A stretch of 64,000 nt of DNA, from NCBI RefSeq assembly GCF_947493875.1, contig NZ_CANLSU010000003.1, forward strand, positions 186,001-250,000, read 5' to 3'. The position numbers and the translations under genes were made by a program. Shown in pieces: positions 58,665 to 64,000 of this stretch (positions are counted from its first letter, which is position 1; the number at the start of each line of letters is the position of its first letter). The notes under the pieces were generated by a model, which was not told where the DNA came from, made no database searches, and saw nothing but the letters and a program-made list of their open reading frames with translations. Source of the stretch: an uncultured Marinococcus sp. (GTDB lineage: Bacteria > Bacillota > Bacilli > Bacillales > Marinococcaceae).

Positions 58665-59114
58665 ATGACGGATCGATTAAAGCAGATTGTCTGGAAGGAA
58701 ATGCTGAATGAGTATGGAGAAGTGCCGCGTACGCTGCCGGAATTAAATGACAAAGCGGACGGCAATACAGAAATCGCCTGCCTGCTTCCCTTTTACGTGT
58801 ATTACTTTCATACGTATGAATGGCAGGAATATTCGCTAATGACAGAGCGCGCGCTTCCCGGCACGCTGAACCACGCCGCCTTTATTGCACTCGACACCCC
58901 GTCACTGCAGGCCCCGGCGCAGATGAAACGGTACTTTTACGGACTGTCTTTCATCAGCAGACTCCCGGAGGACGGAGTGACGGCGTTCACCCTCGAGGAA
59001 TGGACGCTGCACGTGTTCCGGAAATACTATTACTTAACGACAAAGGCAGCCCTCCCGGCCGGGGAGGCGAACGCGAAAAGGCGGTCCGGCACGTGGACCT
59101 TCCGGGTGATGTAG
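58665..59114 (+). CDS. Hypothetical protein, 149 aa, first gene of Usp operon
   Basis: Unknown family. ATG at 58665 follows AAAGGAG; an upstream ATG (58608) lacks such spacing. A soluble alpha/beta protein with aromatic stretches (LLPFYVYYFHTYEWQEYSL, MKRYFYGLSFISRLPEDG, HVFRKYYYLTTKAAL) and a charged N-terminus. It lies 78 bp after the -10 element under the Fnr site and 58 bp before the 109-aa gene. Confidence 0.65.
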   Translation: MTDRLKQIVWKEMLNEYGEVPRTLPELNDKADGNTEIACLLPFYVYYFHTYEWQEYSLMTERALPGTLNHAAFIALDTPSLQAPAQMKRYFYGLSFISRLPEDGVTAFTLEEWTLHVFRKYYYLTTKAALPAGEANAKRRSGTWTFRVM

Positions 59115-59172
59115 GTATGGCCGGCAAAAATGAGAACGTTCTCAAAGCGCCCAAGTAATAAAGGAGGACTGC

Positions 59173-59502
59173 TTGAATATGCAGAAGCATTACTACGGAT
59201 ATGCCGGAGAAAGCACGAAAGAGGCAGGAGAGGAAGAGTATATACGGTTTGTGTACATTTTTGACGAGCCGTACCGGCGGGAGGAAGTACTCTACATCGG
59301 CATGAGGGAAAACGTCCGAAAATGGGCCCGGGTGGACCATTTAAATATTGAGCTTGCGCTTGCAGACGCTGTCACAGTGGGAGAGCGGACGTTTAAAATT
59401 GTCGGAATTGAACGGGTACCGCCGTTTGAGACGGTATACCGGACGTGCCGGGGCGGCATGGTGACGTATTATTTTTCGGAAGCGGATCTGCCGCTGTCCT
59501 GA
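59173..59502 (+). CDS. Usp-linked small protein family, 109 aa (paralogue of 33023)
   Basis: Unknown family. TTG at 59173 follows AAGGAGG; the ATG two codons later is an alternative. It aligns with the 107-aa protein at 33023: EEYIRFVYIF, VLYIGMRENV, FKIVGIERVPPF and MVTYYFSEADLPLS match RFVY, FIGN, VVAIECLP and LITYYVASEHFPLM. In both places the gene sits directly upstream of a tandem-Usp gene. The conserved parts are strand-like, with an acidic charge. It is probably co-transcribed with the Usp gene 45 bp downstream. Confidence 0.7.
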   Translation: MNMQKHYYGYAGESTKEAGEEEYIRFVYIFDEPYRREEVLYIGMRENVRKWARVDHLNIELALADAVTVGERTFKIVGIERVPPFETVYRTCRGGMVTYYFSEADLPLS

Positions 59503-59547
59503 AGGCAGAAAACACAACAAAAAATTAACGTACAGAGGAGATGCGAT

Positions 59548-60432
59548 ATGTATAAAACCATTCTTGCTGCAGTGGACCGGTCCGAGGAAGCAAAGCGGGC
59601 AGCCCGGACGGCTGTTTTGCTTGCCGGTAAATTTGAGGCATCGCTTGTGTTTGCCCATGTAGTGAACGAACGGGATTTCAGCGCGTTTCAGTATTACGTT
59701 CCGTCCGCCTGGGAGGAAACGAAGAAAACGAACGAGGCAATGCTGCAGCAGTTTACCGCCGAAGCTGAAAGCGGGGGTGTGACGAAGGTGGATACGGTGC
59801 TGCGCTCCGGCGCTCCCAAGTCGACGGTGCCAAGGGAGCTCGCTCCTGAATTCGGGGCTGATCTGATCGTAACCGGGGCCTCCGGCATGGGCACGGTGGA
59901 AAAGCTGGTGATGGGAAGTGTGTCGAGCGGCATTCTCCGCAAAGCCAGGGAGGACGTGCTCATCGTGCGGAAGGAAAGCGCGGGCGGATATAAAAGGATT
60001 CTGATAGCCGTGGACGGCTCCGAGGAAGCGGGTTTGGCGTTTGAAAAGGGCATTCAGCTCTCGCTGCAGACAGGGGCGGACCTGTTTATCGTGCACGTGT
60101 TTAACTCGTATCTGCTGTATTCCACGTCCCTGAACGCCCATATCCTGAAGACCATCGAGGACGATGACCGGAAAATGCTGGAGGATTATAAAGCCGAAGC
60201 GGAGCGTCTCGGTGTTACAAATGTAACGACGTCGCTTCTCTACGGGGCGGCCAAGCTGATTATTCCACAGGAATATGCCATCCAGCATGAAATTGACCTG
60301 ATCGTAAGCGGCGCGTCCGGGATGAACAGGACGGAGCGGCTGCTGCTTGGAAGCGTGGCTGAAGGAATCGCACACCGGGCGATCTGTGACGTGCTGGTGG
60401 TGCGCCAGCCGCTCGAGCATAGAGAGCAGTAG
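59548..60432 (+). CDS. Universal stress protein, tandem UspA domains
   Basis: A 294-aa protein with two UspA domains: ILAAVDRSEEA with TGASGMGTVEKLVMGSVSSG, and ILIAVDGSEEA with SGASGMNRTERLLLGSVAEG. Both ATP-type loops are intact. It is the last gene of the Fnr-box operon (149 aa, 109 aa, Usp). AGAGGAGA precedes the ATG. Its stop is 2 bp from the stop of the convergent LuxR gene with no terminator between, so the two transcripts probably overlap. Confidence 0.93.
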   Translation: MYKTILAAVDRSEEAKRAARTAVLLAGKFEASLVFAHVVNERDFSAFQYYVPSAWEETKKTNEAMLQQFTAEAESGGVTKVDTVLRSGAPKSTVPRELAPEFGADLIVTGASGMGTVEKLVMGSVSSGILRKAREDVLIVRKESAGGYKRILIAVDGSEEAGLAFEKGIQLSLQTGADLFIVHVFNSYLLYSTSLNAHILKTIEDDDRKMLEDYKAEAERLGVTNVTTSLLYGAAKLIIPQEYAIQHEIDLIVSGASGMNRTERLLLGSVAEGIAHRAICDVLVVRQPLEHREQ

Positions 60433-60434
60433 GG

Positions 60435-61058
60435 CTATTTGCTGGAATGAATCAGCCCGGTTTGATAGGCGTACTCCACGAGCTCCCTCCGGGTTTTCAT
60501 CGCGAGCTTTTCCCTCAGATTGGTGCGGTGGGCCTCCACGGTTTTGACGCTGATCACGAGCGTATCGGCAATTTCTTTATTGGCGTAGCCAAGGGTGATA
60601 TAGTAAAGCACCTCCCACTCCCGCGGAGACAGCCGCCTCGGGTGGCGGGTGGCAGGAGGCATGCCTTTGGCCTCCATGAAGGCCTGGAAGGAGGCAGAGG
60701 CGTAATGGGTGCGCCGGGCGGCAGCCCGGATAGCTTCGTATAAATCGTCCAGGGAATCGGTGTGCAGCAGGCAGCCGGTGGACGCTCGTTCGTATAGCTG
60801 TTGCAAAAAAGCGGGCGTTTCCTCCCCGAAGACTAAAAATACAGCTGGGAGCAGGGGACGGTTTGCGATCGCCGAAACCGGGGACAGCGTGCCGGCATCA
60901 ACGACACAGACAACCCTCGGGTCCCCGGCCGGGAAAGTCTCTGCCGACGGCCAGTCAGCTGTTTCTTTGACGACGGTACAGTCCGGAGCTTCGTCGAGCA
61001 GTGCTCGCAGCGCTTTGCGGTAAATCGGGCGTCTGCTTATTAATACAATCGAAATCAT
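60435..61058 (-). CDS. LuxR/NarL-type regulator with degraded receiver
   Basis: A 207-aa protein with the layout of a NarL response regulator. The C-terminal GerE HTH is intact (LSPREWEVLYYITLGYANKE then IADTLVISVKTVEAHRTNLR). In the receiver, Asp54 (VCVVDAG) could be phosphorylated, but the acidic pair near residues 8-10 is replaced by Ser-Arg-Arg and the conserved Lys reads His (CLLHTD). Mg2+ binding and phosphotransfer are therefore doubtful. No histidine kinase is adjacent. It may bind DNA constitutively or respond to another signal. Confidence 0.88.
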   Translation of the reverse strand: MISIVLISRRPIYRKALRALLDEAPDCTVVKETADWPSAETFPAGDPRVVCVVDAGTLSPVSAIANRPLLPAVFLVFGEETPAFLQQLYERASTGCLLHTDSLDDLYEAIRAAARRTHYASASFQAFMEAKGMPPATRHPRRLSPREWEVLYYITLGYANKEIADTLVISVKTVEAHRTNLREKLAMKTRRELVEYAYQTGLIHSSK

Positions 61059-61164
61059 ACTGTCACCTTCTTATGCATGGTTAGGCGCTCATACAATCAG
61101 GCGCTCCGGGAGCTCCTGCCCAGAGGATTAACCATGAAGTATTAAAAAAGCAGGATAAAATAAT

Positions 61165-61180
61165 TAAGGGTTTTCCCTTA
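61165..61180. promoter_or_regulatory. Palindrome upstream of Fnr-like gene
   Basis: TAAGGG (61165-61170) and CCCTTA (61175-61180) are perfect inverted repeats with a TTTT centre, about 60 bp before the start of the Fnr-like gene and between it and the divergent LuxR gene. It is not an Fnr box and could be the site of another regulator. Confidence 0.35.
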
Positions 61181-61240
61181 TATTTTTTAAAAATACCCTT
61201 TGATAGTATCATGGTAATACTATCGAAGGAGATGGAAATA

Positions 61241-61981
61241 ATGAGCAGGCCCCTTCAAAGTCTTCCAGTGCACGAGAAGCCGGGCGGATCCTTTGCGAGT
61301 ATGCTCTCACCTGAAGAATTTGACCGTTTCCAGGCGCGCACGCAGCCGGCGCACAAACGGGCCGGCACGTACCTGTATTTAGAAGGAGACCCTTCTGATT
61401 ATTTCTATTTTCTCTACAACGGAACCGTGAAAATCCAAAAAAGCACGAGCGACGGCAAGGAGCTGACGATCACGCTGCTCGGAAGCGGAGATCTGGCCGG
61501 TGAATACGGCGATCTGAATGCGGTGCGCCACGATTTTTCCGCGAAAGTCGCCACCGACAGCCTGGTCGGCGTGATCAAAAAAACACAAATCGAAGCACTG
61601 ATCACAGAATCCGGCACCTTTTCCCTGAAAATGATGCAGTGGATGGGCAGCAATACGTTAAAGGAACAGTCGAAATTCCGGGATCTGCTGCTGTACGGGA
61701 AAAACGGAGCCCTCGCATCCACGCTGATCCGGCTCAGCACCACGTACGGCGCCGACACGGAAAATGGAACCGTGCTTCAGCTGAAGCTCACGAATGTCGA
61801 GCTCGGGGAATACATCGGCTTATCAAGAGAGGGCGTGAACCGCTGCCTGAATGAATGGAAAAAGGCCGGCGTCCTGTCCTATGAGAACGGACGTATCGTC
61901 ATTCACGATATGCTTTACCTGCGCAGGCTGTGCAACTGCCCGCTGCACAATCTCTGCTCGAGCGAAATCTGCCGTCTGTAG
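61241..61981 (+). CDS. fnr: Fnr-like Crp-family regulator with C-terminal cysteine cluster
   Basis: A 246-aa regulator. Residues 30-150 form the cyclic-nucleotide-type sensor domain (AGTYLYLEGDPSDYFYFLYN) and residues 165-225 the Crp-type winged helix (LTNVELGEYIGLSREGVNRC). The C-terminal end carries Cys231, 233, 239 and 244 (LCNCPLHNLCSSEIC). B. subtilis Fnr likewise holds its [4Fe-4S] cluster with cysteines in a C-terminal extension, unlike E. coli Fnr. I infer an oxygen-sensing regulator that acts at the palindrome 58545-58560. ATG at 61241 follows AAGGAG; an in-frame start 30 nt earlier has no site. Confidence 0.85.
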   Translation: MSRPLQSLPVHEKPGGSFASMLSPEEFDRFQARTQPAHKRAGTYLYLEGDPSDYFYFLYNGTVKIQKSTSDGKELTITLLGSGDLAGEYGDLNAVRHDFSAKVATDSLVGVIKKTQIEALITESGTFSLKMMQWMGSNTLKEQSKFRDLLLYGKNGALASTLIRLSTTYGADTENGTVLQLKLTNVELGEYIGLSREGVNRCLNEWKKAGVLSYENGRIVIHDMLYLRRLCNCPLHNLCSSEICRL

Positions 61982-61993
61982 TGATGTGAATTT

Positions 61994-62031
61994 CCCCGGA
62001 AGCCTCCTTCAGGCCCCGGGGTTTTTCATAT
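61994..62031 (+). terminator. Terminator of Fnr-like gene
   Basis: CCCCGG (61994-61999) with CCGGGG (62016-62021) and inner GCCT/AGGC, followed by five T. Confidence 0.88.
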
Positions 62032-62039
62032 TTACCGGA

Positions 62040-62474
62040 CTATAGCCGTACGACCATCACGCTGCAGTGGGCATTTTTTGTAATGTGCTCGGAGACGCTG
62101 CCAAGAAACATCTTCTCGACGGCGTTTAAACCAGTCGCTCCTGTGACAATTAAATCAACATGATATTTTGGCACAAGATCGCGTGGAATAGCTGTTTTCG
62201 GCGAACCGTATTCAATATCAGCCACCACATCCGTGAGGCCAAACTCTTCTGCCTGCTTTTTGTATTTGTCGAGCAGCTGGCGTGCGTCGTCCTCTACGTT
62301 ACTGATAACGGTGGAGTCGTAATTGCTCATCGGCCGGTAGGCATTGCGGTTGATCACTTGAGTGATCACAAGCTGGGACCCCTGGGCCTTAGCAATCGGA
62401 AGAGTAGTTTCAAACGCATAATCTGCTTCCTCGGAACCATCTACAGCAACCAAAATAACGTTCATCGTATGCAT
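62040..62474 (-). CDS. Universal stress protein, single UspA domain
   Basis: A 144-aa protein with one UspA domain: VILVAVDGSEEA at the start and TGATGLNAVEKMFLGSVSEH as the ATP motif. ATG at 62474 follows GAGGAGG; an earlier ATG overlaps that site. It is the fourth Usp protein of the window and the only one with a single domain. It lies convergent to the Fnr-like gene; no Fnr box was seen upstream. Confidence 0.92.
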   Translation of the reverse strand: MHTMNVILVAVDGSEEADYAFETTLPIAKAQGSQLVITQVINRNAYRPMSNYDSTVISNVEDDARQLLDKYKKQAEEFGLTDVVADIEYGSPKTAIPRDLVPKYHVDLIVTGATGLNAVEKMFLGSVSEHITKNAHCSVMVVRL

Positions 62475-62745
62475 AATCCGCCTCCTCATAAGTTGATGGG
62501 GTTAACTGTTTACTTCTAGGTTATAAGCGGATTTTCCTGTTTTCGCGGGGTGAAAATTTCCCATTGGCTGCTTAAAGCAGAAGATGGCCGGGAATGAAAT
62601 CCAACAGCGTATTATTGAAGAGGGCTTTGCATTTAATGAATAATATAATTATGTTAACTGCTGGGCAGAAAAAGGATTACCCCGGCAGTAAAAGCGGGTA
62701 AAAGGGATTAACGGTGATGAAACGTATGATAAAGGAGGAAAGGCC

Positions 62746-62973
62746 GTGAATAAAAAGCAGAAAAAGCAGCTGGACAAACTGATTGTCGACTATCTGAAGG
62801 ACCGGGGGAAATCCCATGAACTGAAGGTGGCAGACGAGCTGTCAGAGCGGTTTGAAGGAAAGCTGCATGCAGCCACAGTGCTTGTGAGAATCGACCGAAT
62901 GAAAAAAAGCAACGAGCTGCGGCATGAGGCGAAAGCTGTCCATGACACGATCGTCTGGGCTAAAAAACTGTAG
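62746..62973 (+). CDS. Hypothetical protein, 75 aa (GTG start)
   Basis: GTG at 62746 follows AAAGGAGG by 7 nt. A basic helical protein (MNKKQKKQLDKLIVDYLKD, VADELSERFEGKLHAATVLV, RIDRMKKSNELRHEAKAVHD) with the pattern of a small winged-helix domain: a helix, a short turn, then VADELSERF and RIDRMKKS. It might bind DNA. No family is recognised. Confidence 0.6.
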   Translation: MNKKQKKQLDKLIVDYLKDRGKSHELKVADELSERFEGKLHAATVLVRIDRMKKSNELRHEAKAVHDTIVWAKKL

Positions 62974-63095
62974 TTTCCTTTATAAAAAATGAGGATCCTG
63001 GTTTTTAATCGGCCCGGAACAGGGAAAGACGGGTATAGGAAGAACGGCAGGCGAACGCTTCTCTGCCGCACAGCACACGGAGGAGGACACCAGGA

Positions 63096-63371
63096 ATGGA
63101 AAAACTGGAATTTCAATTTATAACATGTGATAAACGGGGAGAAATCCCGATAGAAAGCGGTATATTGACGATTGAAGACGATAATACCTGGCAGGCGGAA
63201 TTAATTAATTTCACTGGAGGCATGGAGCTGTTTTCGGATCAGGGCAACGAGTTCCGCATTAAGGACAACAGCCTGGCGGAGTATGAAGGAACAGGCAGGG
63301 CGTCGAAAGCAGGCGACGAAGAGTCGGAAGGAAATATTATTATCAAAGGCCAGGGGAAAATTAGCAAGTAA
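63096..63371 (+). CDS. Hypothetical protein, 91 aa
   Basis: ATG at 63096 follows GGAGGACACCAGGA. A small beta-rich acidic protein (LEFQFITCDKRGEIPIESGI, LTIEDDNTWQAELINFTGGM) with a polar tail. No signal peptide. Unknown family. A terminator follows. Confidence 0.6.
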   Translation: MEKLEFQFITCDKRGEIPIESGILTIEDDNTWQAELINFTGGMELFSDQGNEFRIKDNSLAEYEGTGRASKAGDEESEGNIIIKGQGKISK

Positions 63372-63376
63372 TAATA

Positions 63377-63402
63377 AAGCATCCCGCGTGGGGTGCTTTT
63401 TC
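63377..63402 (+). terminator. Terminator of the 91-aa gene
   Basis: AAGCATCCC (63377-63385) pairs with GGGGTGCTT (63390-63398) with one G-U, followed by T. Confidence 0.85.
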
Positions 63403-63503
63403 AATGAGCATGCCGGCCAAAGCGGCCGGAAGGGACAATCTAAAGGAGTTTGAAGGCCCGGGGTACTAACCAGCAGCATAAAACGTTTCTACAGGAGGTA
63501 AAC

Positions 63504-63833
63504 ATGTCATTTCGAGATTCCATAGGAAAAAATGTTAGAATCGCTCTCGCGGATGTAGCCAAGGAAGATAAAGTACTGCAGTTGATTTTGGCGCCTAAGA
63601 CAATGGAAAAGTTTATTATCGTAAAAATCGATTCCATCGATGAGATGGGCATATGGATTGAACACGAAATAGAAGCTGAGCTCGATGAAGATGAAGACGG
63701 GGAGAAGCTGCTGCAGACGCAGCGCGAAAAAAAGTTCGTCCGGTCAAAATTTCTCATCAAGTGGCACTACATCGAAGGGGCCTACGCGCCGCTCGACGAT
63801 GATGTTAACAGTAAAATGAAATTCCTGCGATAA
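63504..63833 (+). CDS. Hypothetical protein, 109 aa
   Basis: ATG at 63504 follows AGGAGGT; the longer upstream frame has no site. An acidic protein with a small beta-barrel-like N-terminal half (GKNVRIALADVAKEDKVLQL, FIIVKIDSIDEMGIWIEHEI), an Asp/Glu-rich turn (ELDEDEDGEK) and a basic then strand-like tail (FLIKWHYIEGAYAP). Unknown. It is 16 bp upstream of the next gene and probably in one operon with it. Confidence 0.65.
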   Translation: MSFRDSIGKNVRIALADVAKEDKVLQLILAPKTMEKFIIVKIDSIDEMGIWIEHEIEAELDEDEDGEKLLQTQREKKFVRSKFLIKWHYIEGAYAPLDDDVNSKMKFLR

Positions 63834-63849
63834 AAGGAGGGGTCCATAT

Positions 63850-64000
63850 ATGGACACTTGGATTCATCAATTATCAAGCACGGCCCGCCAGAATAAAAAA
63901 CAGGCGTCCACCGTGGAAGAGGAAAAGCAGATGGAAAGCATACGTGCCTGCTCGGAGGAGCTGACAGGCATGTTTGATGAATTAATGGGGACCATTAACG
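63850..64000 (+). CDS. Hypothetical protein, 3' end outside window
   Basis: ATG at 63850 follows AAAGGAGGGG. The 50 visible residues (MDTWIHQLSSTARQNKKQAS, then EEEKQMESIRACSEELTGMF) are helical and charged, with no recognisable domain. The gene runs off the window. Confidence 0.55.
   Translation, partial: MDTWIHQLSSTARQNKKQASTVEEEKQMESIRACSEELTGMFDELMGTIN

Noticed and set aside
59341-60420. 359-aa minus-strand ORF over the Usp gene
   Set aside because: Antisense of a protein with two complete UspA motifs.
62351-62370. Palindrome TGATCACT-TG-AGTGATCA
   Set aside because: It lies within the coding part of a Usp gene, far from any promoter, and codes for ordinary residues; taken as chance.
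1-64000. CRISPR arrays, tRNA and rRNA genes
   Set aside because: No regularly spaced short repeats and no tRNA or rRNA signature sequences were seen by eye. A tRNAscan or CRISPR-finder run would settle it.

Overview
The window is a contiguous stretch of chromosome from a Bacillota organism, most likely a moderately halophilic or alkaliphilic member of the Bacillaceae. The evidence is the gene order hflX - ynbB-like - glnR - glnA with GlnR operators, strong AGGAGG ribosome-binding sites with many TTG and GTG starts, a perfect cre site, Zur boxes, a Bacillus-type Fnr homologue, and acidic exported proteins (alkaline phosphatase, nuclease, lipoproteins). I saw no rRNA, tRNA or CRISPR array.

Layout. 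1-3.6 kb: catalase (5' end outside the window), a RimJ/RimL-type acetyltransferase with an apparent ATT start, and an aldo/keto reductase. 3.8-8.7 kb: a sugar-acid locus with a FadR-type GntR regulator, a tartrate/D-malate-type dehydrogenase, a divergent DASS anion transporter and a glycerate kinase; the intergenic region carries two mirrored operators and a cre site. 8.9-14 kb: a second acid-sugar locus with a KdgT-like permease, a DtnK-like kinase, a PdxA2-like dehydrogenase and a PrpR-type regulator whose AAA+ module is degenerate; it fits D-threonate or a related C4 acid. 14.3-21 kb: a polyol/sugar locus with an AraC regulator, three Gfo/Idh/MocA dehydrogenases, an MFS sugar porter and a LacI regulator. 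21.4-25.8 kb: Zn-alcohol dehydrogenase, a CNNM/CorC-type transporter behind a structured leader, and several very small membrane proteins. 25.8-31.5 kb: alkaline phosphatase, a CadC/CadA metal-efflux pair, and an orphan zinc-binding lipoprotein under Zur boxes. 31.8-35.4 kb: tandem-Usp protein and small accessory genes. 35.5-41.2 kb: conserved core (Xer-like recombinase, hflX, ynbB-like, glnR, glnA).

41.2-52.2 kb is accessory DNA, partly AT-rich: an IS30 transposase remnant, a phage-type XRE regulator, DUF2513 and DUF3954 phage proteins, membrane-anchored orphan proteins in a duplicated cassette bounded by 47-bp direct repeats, a wrecked acyltransferase, a dnaD-dnaC helicase-loading pair, and two copies of a two-gene module (45 aa + 79 aa) on either side of the dnaD-dnaC segment. 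52.4-57.3 kb holds small orphans, two excalibur-domain surface proteins (one fused to a thermonuclease), an NlpC/P60 hydrolase, a possible Cas2-like protein and a 26-aa membrane peptide.

57.5-62.5 kb is a stress island: three Usp proteins, a LuxR-type regulator with a degraded receiver, and an Fnr-like regulator with a C-terminal cysteine cluster. A single perfect Fnr/Crp palindrome (58545-58560) lies between two divergent Usp transcription units, with its centre 29.5 bp from a -10 element on the plus side, which is class II geometry. A small protein family (107 aa at 33 kb, 109 aa at 59 kb) sits beside tandem-Usp genes in both Usp loci. This Usp plus small-partner arrangement under Fnr control is the most system-like unfamiliar element I see. 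The window ends inside a small orphan gene.
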